Shown in pieces: positions 26,340 to 33,983 of a DNA stretch of 64,000 bases. The position numbers and the translations under genes are program-made. A model generated the notes under the pieces. The model saw only the letters and a list, made by a program, of their open reading frames with translations, had not been told where the DNA came from and searched no databases. Source of the DNA: Streptomyces canus (GTDB taxonomy: Bacteria > Actinomycetota > Actinomycetes > Streptomycetales > Streptomycetaceae); NCBI RefSeq assembly GCF_041435015.1, contig NZ_CP107989.1:930001-994000 (forward strand). The letters are read 5' to 3'. The first letter of the stretch is position 1. The number at the start of each line of letters is the position of its first letter.

Positions 26340-27073
26340 GCGGGGCCTCCCAGTTCGGCGAGGCCCTTCACGACCACGTCGGCGCCGTGCTCGTAGAGGG
26401 CGTCGGCCTGTCCGACGCGGTCGAGGCCGACGACGTATCCGAAGCCGCCCGCGCGGCCCGCGTCCATGCCGGCGAGGGCGTCCTCGAAGACGGCGGACCG
26501 GGGTGCGTCCAGGCCCAGGTCGTGGGCGGCGGCGAGGAAGGTGTCGGGGTGCGGCTTGCCGGGCAGGTGCCGCTCGGCCGCGACCACGCCGTCGACGCGT
26601 ACGTCGAAGAGGTCCTCGGCGTCGATCGCGCGCAGCACGTCGCGGCAGTTGGCGCTGGAGGAGACGATCGCGGTGCGCAGACCTTGTGCACGGGCCGCCC
26701 GGATGTAGGCCAGGGTGTCGTCGTAGGCCTCGACTCCGTCGGTGCGGATCTTCTCCAGGACGAGGGCGTTCTTGCGGTTGCCGAGGCCGTGGACCGTCTC
26801 CGCGCCCGGCGGATCGTCCGGATTCCCGTCCGGCAGTTCGATGCCGCGGGAGGCGAGGAAGGTACGCACGCCGTCGGCCCGCGGCAGACCGTCGACGTAC
26901 TCGTCGTAGTCGTGGTCGTCGAAGGGCCGGAAGTCCTCGCCGTCGCGTTCCCGCAGGAACGCGTCGAACATCTCCTTCCAGGCGGCCGCGTGCACGACGG
27001 CCGTCCTGGTGACGACCCCGTCGAGGTCGAACAGGCAGGCCTTGATCTCTTCTGGCAGACCGAGCTCCGTCAT
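26336..27073 (-). CDS. pgmB: beta-phosphoglucomutase, HAD family
   Basis: A 245-residue HAD-superfamily enzyme. The nucleophile motif is FDLDGVVTRTAVVHAAAW (both Asp residues present, about residues 16-18), then a helical cap with GLPRADGVRTFLASRG, motif II IVSSSANC, the Lys of GKPHPDTF and motif IV VFEDALAGMDAGRAGG. It converts beta-glucose 1-phosphate to glucose 6-phosphate, feeding the GH65 product into glycolysis. The ATG at 27073 has AGGGAA about 12 nt upstream. It is the first gene of the coupled pair with GH65. It follows the NTF2-like gene on the same strand by 43 nt. Confidence 0.9.
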   Translation of the reverse strand: MTELGLPEEIKACLFDLDGVVTRTAVVHAAAWKEMFDAFLRERDGEDFRPFDDHDYDEYVDGLPRADGVRTFLASRGIELPDGNPDDPPGAETVHGLGNRKNALVLEKIRTDGVEAYDDTLAYIRAARAQGLRTAIVSSSANCRDVLRAIDAEDLFDVRVDGVVAAERHLPGKPHPDTFLAAAHDLGLDAPRSAVFEDALAGMDAGRAGGFGYVVGLDRVGQADALYEHGADVVVKGLAELGGPA

Positions 27074-27116
27074 ACAGGACACGGTTCCCTGCAAAGCCCT
27101 GTGCCAACAGGCGGAT

Positions 27117-27548
27117 TCAGTCGTGCGGGAAGGAGTGGTGCTCGTGGGCCACCAGCCAGCGGCCGCGCTCCTTGCGCAGACCGAAGGTGAGTCTGAGCCG
27201 GAAACCGGGGTGTTCGGCGAGTTCCTCCGGGGTGGCGCAGCGCACCAGGGCGTGGGCGTAGGCGACGTCGGAGCCGGCGGTGATGTCGAGGGACTCGATG
27301 TCGAAGCAGGCACCCTGGGCCTGCCACGCGAAGAAGGGCGGCCAGGCCGCTCGGTAGGCGGCGAGGCCCCGGATGCCGTGGTGGGGCGGCGGCACGTCGA
27401 ACATCACGAGGTCCTGGGCGTGGTCGGCGATCACGCCGGCCAGGTCGCCGCGGTGGACGGCCGCGGCCCATCCCGTGATGAGGGCGCGGATCTGCGCCTC
27501 GTCGTCCGAGGCGTCGGAGGCGTCGGAGGCGTCGAAGTCCTGGGGCAC
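27117..27548 (-). CDS. NTF2/SnoaL-like protein
   Basis: A 143-residue protein with the cone-shaped NTF2-like fold: IRALITGWAAAVHRGDLAGV, then DLVMFDVPPPHHGIRGLAAYR, ALVRCATPEELAEHPGFRLR and RGRWLVAHEHHSFPHD. The C-terminal WLVAHEHHSxP pattern is typical of the SnoaL-like/DUF4440 group, which includes isomerases and stress-related proteins. The GTG at 27548 has AAAGGAG eight nt upstream. The N-terminus carries a DASDASDASDD run encoded by a 9-bp repeat (27504-27538) that could vary in length. The substrate is unknown. It may be cotranscribed with the GH65 pair. Confidence 0.8.
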   Translation of the reverse strand: MPQDFDASDASDASDDEAQIRALITGWAAAVHRGDLAGVIADHAQDLVMFDVPPPHHGIRGLAAYRAAWPPFFAWQAQGACFDIESLDITAGSDVAYAHALVRCATPEELAEHPGFRLRLTFGLRKERGRWLVAHEHHSFPHD

Positions 27549-27625
27549 GGCTGGGGCTCCTTTCTCCCCTTCCGTCCTCCAGGGTGCCTGGCCGACCTGT
27601 GGTCGACGAATGACACACTCGGCGT

Positions 27626-28288
27626 GTGCCGCTGACCTTTGACGACCTCCTGACCCGCGCCCGTTCCCTCGCCGGACCCGAGGGGCGCGCCGTCCTCGGT
27701 ATCGCCGGTCCCCCCGGCTCGGGCAAGACGACCCTCGCCGAGCATCTGGTGCGGGCGCTGAACGGCTCCGGGGAGCCCTGGGTGGCGCACGTCCCCATGG
27801 ACGGCTTCCACCTCGCCGACGTGGAGCTGGACCGGCTCGGTCTGCGTGACCGCAAGGGCGCGCCCGAGACCTTCGACGCGGGCGGGTACGCGGCTCTGCT
27901 GCGGCGGCTCCGCGAGGAGGTGGACGCCGACGTGGTGTACGCGCCGGGTTTCGAGCGGGTGCTGGAGCAGCCGATCGCCGGGGCGATCCCGGTGCCGCCG
28001 ACGGCCCGTCTGATCGTGACCGAGGGGAACTACCTGCTGCTGGGCACCGGCGCGTGGACGCGGGTCCGGCCCGCTCTGGACGAGGTGTGGTTCTGCGCGC
28101 TCGACGAGGGCGAGCGGGTGCGCCGACTGGTCGCCCGGCACGAGGAGTTCGGCAAGACCCACGAGGAGGCGTCGGCGTGGGTGCTGCGCTCGGACCAGCG
28201 CAACGCGGAGCTGGTGGCGGCGACCCGGGACCGGGCCGACCTGGTGGTGCCGATGGCGACACTGCCGCGCGTCGACACCCGGGCGTAA
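27626..28288 (+). CDS. P-loop nucleoside/pantothenate-type kinase
   Basis: A 220-residue ATP-dependent small-molecule kinase of the uridine-kinase/pantothenate-kinase-like group. Walker A is GIAGPPGSGKTTLAEHL (residues about 25-41). MDGFHLADVEL supplies the acceptor Asp, FDAGGYAALLRRL follows, and TEGNYLLLG is the Walker B-like strand. The LID region has RRLVARHEEFGKTHEEA. Streptomyces members are annotated as nucleoside/nucleotide kinase family and the acceptor is not defined. The GTG at 27626 lacks a Shine-Dalgarno, so the transcript may be leaderless. It is divergent from the NTF2-like gene and converges on a GAF-ANTAR gene. Confidence 0.85.
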   Translation: MPLTFDDLLTRARSLAGPEGRAVLGIAGPPGSGKTTLAEHLVRALNGSGEPWVAHVPMDGFHLADVELDRLGLRDRKGAPETFDAGGYAALLRRLREEVDADVVYAPGFERVLEQPIAGAIPVPPTARLIVTEGNYLLLGTGAWTRVRPALDEVWFCALDEGERVRRLVARHEEFGKTHEEASAWVLRSDQRNAELVAATRDRADLVVPMATLPRVDTRA

Positions 28289-28319
28289 GGCTTTCGAGCT
28301 GACGCGAGCGATCCACCTC

Positions 28320-28370
28320 ATGACCACGGAGCTGCACCGCCGTCTGATCGAGGACGCCGCGGAGCAGTAA
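28320..28370 (+). CDS. possible 16-residue ORF or gene remnant
   Basis: A short frame ATG-MTTELHRRLIEDAAEQ-TAA sits between the kinase gene and the convergent GAF-ANTAR gene. Upstream codons in the same frame stay open and helix-like, so it could be the tail of a lost gene rather than a real microprotein. No good ribosome-binding site is seen. Confidence 0.2.
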   Translation: MTTELHRRLIEDAAEQ

Positions 28371-28391
28371 CGGGCCCCACCGGGGAGCGGG

Positions 28392-29108
28392 TCAGGCTCC
28401 TAGACCGGAGAGGGGTTCGGAGTCGTCGATGAAGGCGCGGGCCACGTCGGCCAGGCGACGGTTGTGTGAGCGGGCATAGCCGCGCAGCGCGGTGAACGCC
28501 CGCTCCATGTCGATGCCCTGGCGTTCGGCGAGCTTCCCCTTGGCCTGCTCGATCAGCACCCGGCTGTTCAGGGCGGCCTGCAATTGTTCGTTCAGCACGG
28601 TGCTGCGCTGGGCGGTGCGTTGTTGCAGCAGGCTGATGGTGGCGACGTCGGCCAGAGCCTGGGCGACGAGGGTCGCGGGCGGGTCGAAGGGGCCGGGCGC
28701 GGCGCGGAAGAGGTTCAAGGCGCCCACGGTCTCGTCCCGCAGGCGCATGGGCAGGGCCTGGACGGCGCCGAATCCGCTGCGGTGGGCCGCCGTGACGAAG
28801 CGCGGCCAGCGGTCGATCTCCCGGGTCAGGTCAGGGACGATCACCGGTGCGCCGGTGCGGAAACACGTGAGGCAGGGGCCCTCGTCGTTCTGGAGCTGGA
28901 AGAGCTCCAGCACACGCACCTGTTCGTCGGAGGCGGCCATGACGCGGAGTTTGCCGTCCCGGTCGGCGAGCAGCACCCCGGCGGCGCTCGCGTCGAGCAT
29001 GCCGACGCAGCGGTCGGTCAGCAGGCGTAAGAAGTCGATGAGGTCGAAGTCGGCGACCAGGTTGTCGGCCAGCTCGACGAAGGTCTTGGACAGGAGCTGT
29101 TGATCCAT
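28392..29108 (-). CDS. GAF-ANTAR protein
   Basis: A 238-residue protein. Residues about 10-155 form a GAF domain (AAGVLLADRDGKLRVMAAS, QNDEGPCLTCFRTGAPV, ALPMRLRDETVGALNLF), and residues about 165-230 form an ANTAR RNA-binding domain (LNSRVLIEQAKGKLAERQGIDMERAF). ANTAR proteins bind paired hexanucleotide stem-loops in mRNA leaders and cause antitermination; the GAF domain would sense a small ligand or redox state. The ATG at 29108 has GAGGG nine nt upstream and is preferred over a GTG three codons earlier. It is the most downstream member of the 28-31 kb signalling cluster. Confidence 0.92.
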   Translation of the reverse strand: MDQQLLSKTFVELADNLVADFDLIDFLRLLTDRCVGMLDASAAGVLLADRDGKLRVMAASDEQVRVLELFQLQNDEGPCLTCFRTGAPVIVPDLTREIDRWPRFVTAAHRSGFGAVQALPMRLRDETVGALNLFRAAPGPFDPPATLVAQALADVATISLLQQRTAQRSTVLNEQLQAALNSRVLIEQAKGKLAERQGIDMERAFTALRGYARSHNRRLADVARAFIDDSEPLSGLGA

Positions 29109-29187
29109 CGTGGGCACCCTCGATTGAGACTAGTCCCGGCCCGAAGGGGCGGGAAGTACAGCGCGTTCCTCGATCGGCACCAATGCG

Positions 29188-29964
29188 TCAGGGGTCCTCC
29201 CCGGTCTGGTCCGGCTCCGCGTCCGGTGGGAAACGAAGCCGACGGGCCACCACGTCCGCGGCCACGTCGCCCAGTCGGCGTCCCTGCGCGTAGGCGTGGG
29301 AGCGGAGCCGGACGAAGGCTTCTTCGATGCCGACGCCGAGCTGGACCGTGATCATCCCGCTGGCCTGGTCGATCTCCGCCCGGTACGCACCCAGGTCCTC
29401 GACGGGGCCATCACGCGGCCCGCCCGTCTCGTCGACGCGCGCATCGAGCAGCACCAGCGTCGCGAGATCGGCGAACGCCAGCGCGTCCGCCAGTTCCTCC
29501 GCGTTCAACCGGACCGGAACGCGGGCGTACAGGTCCAGGACTCCCGGGCTGATCGCCCCCATCTGCAGAGGGAGCGCGAACACCGCGCGTGCCCCGGCTT
29601 CCAGGGCCGCCTCGGCGAACGCCATCCAGCGGTCCTGCAGGTCACGGGTGAGCAGATCGGGTGCCAGCACGGCCGAGCCGTGCAGGAAGGCGTCCACGCA
29701 CGGCCCCTCGCCCAGAGTGAGCTGGAGCTCTTCCAGTTGCTCGCTGACGCTGTCGGTGCTGCACAGCGGATGGCTCGGCGCGGTCCTGGACATCGCCGAC
29801 ACCCCGGCCCCGCCGACCGGCAGCGCGGCCACGGCCGCGGTGCACACATCCACCACACCGACTCGGGCACGGCGTCGTGCCGCCTGCTCCGCCACCAGCG
29901 TCCGAATCCGCTCCGACCGGTTCTCAGGGCCCACCCGGGCCACCGCCTCCCGGTATCGTGACAA
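29188..29964 (-). CDS. GAF-ANTAR protein with degenerate GAF
   Basis: A 258-residue protein. The GAF-like part contains SEQLEELQLTLGEGPCVDAFLHG cut here to LGEGPCVDAFLHGSAVLAPD and VFALPLQMGAISPGVLDLY. The ANTAR part is AEIDQASGMITVQLGVGIEEAFVRLR, that is QASGMITVQLGVGIEEAF with the usual amphipathic helices, to about residue 245. The TTG at 29964 (GGAGG three nt before) overlaps the upstream gene by 41 bp; a GTG at 29934 with GGGAGG 11 nt upstream is the alternative. The overlap indicates one operon with the GNAT-like and STAS genes, as expected for a shared stress-signalling route. Confidence 0.85.
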   Translation of the reverse strand: MSRYREAVARVGPENRSERIRTLVAEQAARRRARVGVVDVCTAAVAALPVGGAGVSAMSRTAPSHPLCSTDSVSEQLEELQLTLGEGPCVDAFLHGSAVLAPDLLTRDLQDRWMAFAEAALEAGARAVFALPLQMGAISPGVLDLYARVPVRLNAEELADALAFADLATLVLLDARVDETGGPRDGPVEDLGAYRAEIDQASGMITVQLGVGIEEAFVRLRSHAYAQGRRLGDVAADVVARRLRFPPDAEPDQTGEDP

Positions 29965-30595
29965 GGTCCTCCAGTCTCGCCGCGGTACGTTCCCCGGCGG
30001 GAAACACCAGCGCGCGGAACGTGGCGGCGCCCAGGGGCCTGCGAAGCTCTCCGACGTCCAGCCACCCCCAGGAGTGGAGCGCGGCGAGAGCAGCGTGATC
30101 GGCCCCGACCACCAACGGGGCGCCGAGCGAGGCCTGGTGGTCGATCAGCAGCCGCTCCTGCACGCGACGGGCGAGACGCCGCTCCTGCGGGTGCGGGCGG
30201 ATCAGGATGTCACCGAACGCGAAGGCCCTGCCGGACACCGTGAGTTGCCCGACACTGCGCGGCATCACTCCGTCGAGGCCGAGCCACCACGAGCCGTCGC
30301 CGCGCACCGGGAATCCGAAGGCGCATCCCATCAGGATGTCCGACTCGGCGATCACCATGGCGAATCCCGGGCGGCCCATGTCCGCGGTGACACGGTTCAG
30401 GAAGTCCTGGCGGCCGGGACGGCGGTACGCGTCACCCGGCGCCGTTACCCGGGAGTCCGCGTACAGATCCGCCAGATCCTCACGCATGCCCTCCACCAGC
30501 CGACGGTCCAGCTGACGCAACCGCACCGGAGCCTCGGCACAGGGCTCGCCGTCCCCGGACTTCCAAGGCTGTCCCCGCCTGGGCCCGGCCGTCAT
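29924..30595 (-). CDS. GNAT-like hypothetical protein
   Basis: A 223-residue soluble protein. Residues about 75-200 resemble a GNAT acetyltransferase: strands FAMVIAESDILMGCAFGFPV and GRAFAFGDILIRPHPQERRL, then RRVQERLLIDHQASLGAPLVV. That corresponds to motif A without a perfect Q/RxxGxG/A loop. The end holds ALHSWGWLDVGELRRPLG, typical of the GNAT C-terminus. The start ATG overlaps the STAS stop as ATGA (30592-30595), so translation is coupled. It lies between an anti-sigma antagonist and a GAF-ANTAR gene, which suggests regulatory protein modification, but this is inference. Confidence 0.65.
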   Translation of the reverse strand: MTAGPRRGQPWKSGDGEPCAEAPVRLRQLDRRLVEGMREDLADLYADSRVTAPGDAYRRPGRQDFLNRVTADMGRPGFAMVIAESDILMGCAFGFPVRGDGSWWLGLDGVMPRSVGQLTVSGRAFAFGDILIRPHPQERRLARRVQERLLIDHQASLGAPLVVGADHAALAALHSWGWLDVGELRRPLGAATFRALVFPAGERTAARLEDLVTIPGGGGPGGP

Positions 30596-31017
30596 CGGAC
30601 ATCACCGGAGAGGACAGGTGCAGGGGGGACAGACCGGTGCGATGGGGCTGGAAGGGGCCTGGCCGGGGTGTCGCCGGCAGAAGGTGGCGGGAGGGCGAAC
30701 CGAGAACCGAGGAGCAGGAACCCGCAGTCGGTGAGGCGGACGATACGCGTGAGCATCGGCGGCGGGTGGTGCAGTCGCAGGGTCCCGCCCGCGGCTGTGG
30801 TCTGCTGCGCAGCGTGGAGGAACGTGTTGAGTCCGGTGCAGTCGCAGAAGGTGACGAGGGCGAGGTCGACGTCGATGGTGCGGATGCCGTCGCGCAGGCA
30901 CCACTCCAGGGACGCGCGCAGCAGGGGAGCCGATTCCAGGTCGATCTCCCCGACCAGGGTGATCAGCGTCCGTGTCCTTCGGTCATGGCGGTAGACGGTG
31001 AGTTGCGGCAGGGGCAT
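30592..31017 (-). CDS. STAS-domain anti-sigma factor antagonist
   Basis: A 141-residue protein with a STAS domain at residues about 5-105: LITLVGEIDLESAPLLRASL, then TIDVDLALVTFCDCTGLNTFLHA, where the Thr after CDC occupies the phosphorylatable Ser position of SpoIIAA-type antagonists. A Pro-rich tail of 30 residues follows. Unphosphorylated STAS proteins bind HATPase anti-sigma factors and release a sigma factor; PP2C phosphatases such as those in this window reactivate them. The ATG at 31017 has GAGGCGTC just upstream. It is the first gene of an overlapping three-gene set (STAS, GNAT-like, GAF-ANTAR). Confidence 0.9.
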   Translation of the reverse strand: MPLPQLTVYRHDRRTRTLITLVGEIDLESAPLLRASLEWCLRDGIRTIDVDLALVTFCDCTGLNTFLHAAQQTTAAGGTLRLHHPPPMLTRIVRLTDCGFLLLGSRFALPPPSAGDTPARPLPAPSHRSVPPAPVLSGDVR

Positions 31018-31461
31018 GACGCCTCGGTTCAGAAGACCACCCGGCAGCGGCTCCGGCGGCGCCGGGGTTCCGGCCACCTGGGCGCGCTCCCGGCAGGGGC
31101 GTACGTTCGGCGGAGACAGAGCGAGGCCGGTCCGAAAGCCCGCACAGCAGGCCAGAAGACCACCCGGTTCCCTCCAGGGATGCGCCGGGTGACGGACCAC
31201 GAGCCCGCTCCCAGCGCCATCTGTGTCGAGCAACGACAAGCCGCCAGGGTCTGGGACGTCTGTACGGCAGCATAGTCCTCGGCGCCGTCCGGCGGGGCCC
31301 GGTAACCCGCCTGTTCCCGGCGCCCGGACCAGGGGCCGGTTGTGACGCCGTACTCGGGCATGTCGGACGCGTGGCGCGCTACTGGGCAAGAGATGCGAAA
31401 CGCGGCGGCCGACGGCCGCCGGGCACGTCAGTCCGTGCACGACCCGAGGAGGTGGCTTCGC
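31018..31461. other. intergenic region with direct repeat and palindrome
   Basis: This 444-nt stretch between the STAS gene and the small plus-strand ORF shows no convincing gene. It contains a 15-bp direct repeat, CAGAAGACCACCCGG, at 31030-31044 (13 nt before the STAS start) and again at 31153-31167. It also holds a 17-bp palindrome with 8-bp arms (GGCGGCCG, 31404-31420). The repeats may be operator copies for the STAS operon; the palindrome is a possible hairpin. Confidence 0.5.
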
Positions 31462-31641
31462 ATGACGGAACCGAACGGTTCGACCCTGTCCGAACCCGGC
31501 CCGGGAGAACCCCGCACCGACCTGGCCACGACACCGCACACCGCACGCCCCCGGCACCAGGAACGGGGGTCCACGGGCGGCCGTCGCGTCTCGATGCCCT
31601 GCGCGTGGCCGCGCGTCGGCGAAGCGGTCAGGTCCGGTTGA
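31462..31641 (+). CDS. small hypothetical protein
   Basis: A 59-codon frame opens with ATG behind a very good Shine-Dalgarno (GAGGAGG nine nt upstream). The product is hydrophilic and low in complexity (Pro/Thr/Gly/Arg), without a recognisable fold, and may be the start of a gene that has lost its remainder. It overlaps the end of a decayed minus-strand sequence. Confidence 0.35.
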   Translation: MTEPNGSTLSEPGPGEPRTDLATTPHTARPRHQERGSTGGRRVSMPCAWPRVGEAVRSG

Positions 31642-31790
31642 CCCGGCCGGCCACCGAGTGACCGATCAGCAGGTGGACGGCAGCGGGCAGGCCGTAGTTG
31701 ACCGCGGTGCGCCAGTTGTCCGAGTGGAGCGATGTCCACGATGATGGAGATGACCGTCTCCGCGGGACTTCCGCCGTTGCGTCTGGACAT
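31628..31790 (-). pseudogene. decayed membrane-protein remnant
   Basis: On the minus strand two neighbouring frames each carry a protein-like segment: ETVISIIVDIA in one, and SDNWRTAVNYGLPAAVHLLIG with SVAGRVNRT and a stop (31628-31630) in the next. The joint would need a frameshift near 31735. The composition suggests a small helical membrane protein. The family is not identified and the boundaries are approximate. Confidence 0.35.
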
Positions 31791-31933
31791 GTCCAACGAC
31801 CAGCCCTGCCGGCGGAGTCCGAACAGGCTTGGGTGGCCGCGTCGCAGGCGGCGCCGACCGGCTGAGGCGAAGAATGAGACGCCGGGGAGAACCAGCCCGA
31901 GACCCGGCGACCAGCCCTTGCGTCCGAGGGAGG

Positions 31934-32290
31934 TCAGCGGCGCGCCAGTTGCCGTTCGCCTGCCGCGCCGGACTGGTAGGGCAGTCCGTAGTGCTTGAAC
32001 ACCGCTTCCTCCTGCTCGGCGGGCAACACGTCGTCGGTGCCGATCGAAGGGGCCTGCTTCACCAGCGTTCTGACATAGCCGACCCTGAGATAGCCCGGCC
32101 CGGCGATCGCGTTGTCGATGGGGACGAAGACCAGACGGTGCCGGGTGGGCAGTCCGGTCCGCACCGTGGCCATGGCAGGCTCGTCGGTGGTGGTGTCCAC
32201 ATAGATCGCCTCCAGGACGCCGATCTTGTGCGACTCGGCGTCGACGACATCGAGGTTGCGCCACTCTCGGACGTCAGCTGCGTGAATCAT
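31934..32290 (-). CDS. PRC-barrel domain protein
   Basis: A 118-residue protein: ADVREWRNLDVVDAESHKIG, then VLEAIYVDTTTDEPAMATVR and RLVFVPIDNAIAGPGYLRVGY form the six-stranded PRC barrel, followed by a helical tail. PRC-barrel proteins in Streptomyces are often stress-induced and occur near CsbD and ANTAR genes, as here; their molecular role is unclear. The ATG has GGGAGAGG three nt upstream. It starts 10 nt after the ANTAR gene stop on the same strand and is probably cotranscribed. Confidence 0.88.
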   Translation of the reverse strand: MIHAADVREWRNLDVVDAESHKIGVLEAIYVDTTTDEPAMATVRTGLPTRHRLVFVPIDNAIAGPGYLRVGYVRTLVKQAPSIGTDDVLPAEQEEAVFKHYGLPYQSGAAGERQLARR

Positions 32291-32299
32291 GACCTCTCC

Positions 32300-32692
32300 C
32301 TACCTGGACGACTTGCCTGGTTGTCGTGAGTCGCGCCCCTGGCCTTCCACATGAAATCGCCGCACCGTACGACGTAGCGCCCGCTGCATCTGCTCCGGGA
32401 GCGACTTGCCCTCCCAGGCGGCGACCAGGGACGCGGCCACCTCCGGAAGTTTGGTGTCGCACTGCCGCGAGATGTCGACCAGCAGGTTCCTGGCAGCTCC
32501 GCGGCTGCAGGGGGTCAGGACCATCACCATGCCGCGAGCCTGGTCGATGACCGCACGGCCGGCCGGCGCCCGCCGCAGCTGATCGTTCTCGGCGCGCAGT
32601 GCGACGAGGTCCTGCCCCGCCGATGCGTTCCCCCACGTGGCCTCGGCCCGCAGGTTCCACCAGTCCTCTTGGAGCACGGTTGTGCGTTGCAT
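32300..32692 (-). CDS. stand-alone ANTAR protein
   Basis: A 130-residue protein. A short coiled-coil-like lead (ALRAENDQLRRAPAGRAVID) runs into an ANTAR domain (VIDQARGMVMVLTPCSRGAARNLLVDISRQ), with the expected helix-turn-helix bundle to about residue 105 and a basic tail. ANTAR domains bind RNA stem-loops and prevent termination. No receiver or GAF domain is attached, so input must come from a partner. The ATG at 32692 has AAGAGG eight nt upstream. Its first 169 bp overlap the frame of the upstream membrane-protein gene. Confidence 0.8.
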   Translation of the reverse strand: MQRTTVLQEDWWNLRAEATWGNASAGQDLVALRAENDQLRRAPAGRAVIDQARGMVMVLTPCSRGAARNLLVDISRQCDTKLPEVAASLVAAWEGKSLPEQMQRALRRTVRRFHVEGQGRDSRQPGKSSR

Positions 32693-33069
32693 GGCCTGTA
32701 CCTCTTCTCGCGTTCGGCCTCTCGGTCTGGAATGGAGCAGCCCCGGGTCGTGGCTGTCTGCCCAGGGCACGGGTCACCCGTGGCGTTATGTTCCCGACGG
32801 TCCTCGCGCCGCCGGCGCGCCCGATTCTGGCGGGTGTAGCGGCGGTCCCAGCGGCTCTGACGATCCCTGCGCTCCCGGTAGTCCTGGTAGTCCCGGGGCC
32901 CTCGATAGTCCCCAAGATCGGAACCGTTGCCACGGCTCAGGCCTCCGCCATGACCGCGGCCGTGTCGGGTGGCACCGTAGGCCAGCACCGCCGCGGCCAC
33001 CCACCAGACGGGATGGAGGAAGCCGAAGCCGAACAGAACGGCGAAGAGGATGAGAAGCAGGACGAACAC
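32524..33069 (-). CDS. small hydrophobic protein with long basic tail
   Basis: The GTG at 33069 has GGGGAGG six nt upstream. The first 32 residues are one or two membrane helices (MFVLLLILFAVLFGFGFL, HPVWWVAAAVLAYGA). They are followed by an Arg/Asp/Tyr-rich tail (RGPRDYQDYRERRDRQ and more). The N-terminus is clearly related to the 49-residue protein at 33772 and to common actinomycete hydrophobic proteins of about 50-60 residues. The frame stays open for 181 codons and overlaps the ANTAR gene by 169 bp, so the true stop may have been lost and the last third is doubtful as protein. Confidence 0.55.
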   Translation of the reverse strand: MFVLLLILFAVLFGFGFLHPVWWVAAAVLAYGATRHGRGHGGGLSRGNGSDLGDYRGPRDYQDYRERRDRQSRWDRRYTRQNRARRRREDRREHNATGDPCPGQTATTRGCSIPDREAEREKRYRPCNAQPCSKRTGGTCGPRPRGGTHRRGRTSSHCAPRTISCGGRRPAVRSSTRLAAW

Positions 33070-33450
33070 GGTGGGCCTCCCCGGGAGCGGGACACGGCAT
33101 CGATACCGGGGACTGGGGCCTCACCGCACAGCTTAGTCCTGCCCGGCGGCTGCGGATACGGCGCGACGTAAGTGCGTCCTGCCCGGCACGGATGGCTACT
33201 TGACACCTGTCGGGAAACTGCCGGGAGGGCTAGCGTGCGACGTGCCGCCCCGGCCCCTGGCAGCGTCGCACCGCCAACGCGCTCCCCAGAGGGCGCACCC
33301 CGCGCATCGGTGCCGGACCCGCCGCGTCACGAGCGAGGCCGTGCCCGCACGCGCCTCGTCACGAGATCCCGGCGAAGCCCCGATGCGCCTCAAGCGGGCA
33401 ACGACCTGCCGCCCGCCGCGTCGCAATGCATCCCATACCAGGCGGTACAC
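33070..33450. other. intergenic region, no gene seen
   Basis: In this 381-nt stretch between divergent small genes I see no convincing coding sequence. A TTGACA at 33200-33205 is a possible -35 on the plus strand, but I cannot place a well-spaced -10. Confidence 0.4.
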
Positions 33451-33654
33451 ATGTACGCGCTGATCGTTCCTGCTTCGACTCCCTTCATCCTGCTTGTTGT
33501 GGTGATGGCTCTTTCATGGTGGGAAGACCACATCCTGCCGTCGCCGCCGACCGAGCCGGCCGAATCCCCCGCCGAGGCTCCACTCACCCCGGCGCAGCTC
33601 CCGGAACTCGCCCGTGTCGACACCACGTTGACAGGGGAGGTTGCCAGGCGTTGA
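33451..33654 (+). CDS. small single-span membrane protein
   Basis: A 67-residue protein with one hydrophobic helix at residues 2-24 (ALIVPASTPFILLVVVMAL), a WWED boundary and a Pro-rich acidic tail. The ATG has AGGCGG about 7 nt upstream. Similar short proteins occur near stress genes in Streptomyces, with no known role. It is followed by another small membrane-protein gene and CsbD on the same strand. Confidence 0.6.
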   Translation: MYALIVPASTPFILLVVVMALSWWEDHILPSPPTEPAESPAEAPLTPAQLPELARVDTTLTGEVARR

Positions 33655-33771
33655 CTGGCGGCACGGCGAAGGGCCATGCCGCTCCGGAAGATCGGGGCGA
33701 GGCATTCCTCCTCCCCGCTTCGCCCGGACCCCGCGGAATCAAGGAAATCCCCGCGATCTGGAGGCCCGGCG

Positions 33772-33921
33772 ATGATCTGGATTCTTCTCCTTCTGCTGAT
33801 CCTGGTGGCCTTCGGGTTCGGCTTCACGATGCAGATCCTGTGGTGGGTCGCCGCTGTCCTCCTGGTCGTCTGGATCGCCGCCTTCGCGATGCGTGGGCGC
33901 GGCCGTGGCCGCCGCCGGTAG
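33772..33921 (+). CDS. 49-residue hydrophobic membrane protein
   Basis: Two hydrophobic segments (MIWILLLLLILVAFGFGF and LWWVAAVLLVVWIAAFA) precede a polyarginine end. GGAGG lies seven nt before the ATG. It matches the small hydrophobic proteins that accompany CsbD-type stress genes. It is a truncated paralogue of the longer protein at 32524-33069. Function unknown; a membrane-stress role is plausible from context only. Confidence 0.75.
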   Translation: MIWILLLLLILVAFGFGFTMQILWWVAAVLLVVWIAAFAMRGRGRGRRR

Positions 33922-33983
33922 TCCGTTCCGGAGTTCGACGCTGCCCGCAGGAACACACTCACCAGACAAGCAGGAGGCCGGCC

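Noticed and set aside
23985..27107. A single 1040-codon minus-strand frame covering GH65 and the region of the HAD gene
   Set aside because: The first 256 codons are an Arg/Pro/Gly-rich antisense-like reading of the HAD gene's other frame. The true GH65 start is GTG at 26339, overlapping the HAD stop.
33196..33450. An 84-codon minus-strand gene in the intergenic region
   Set aside because: It has no ribosome-binding site, is Arg/Gly/Ala-rich and shows no protein-like pattern.
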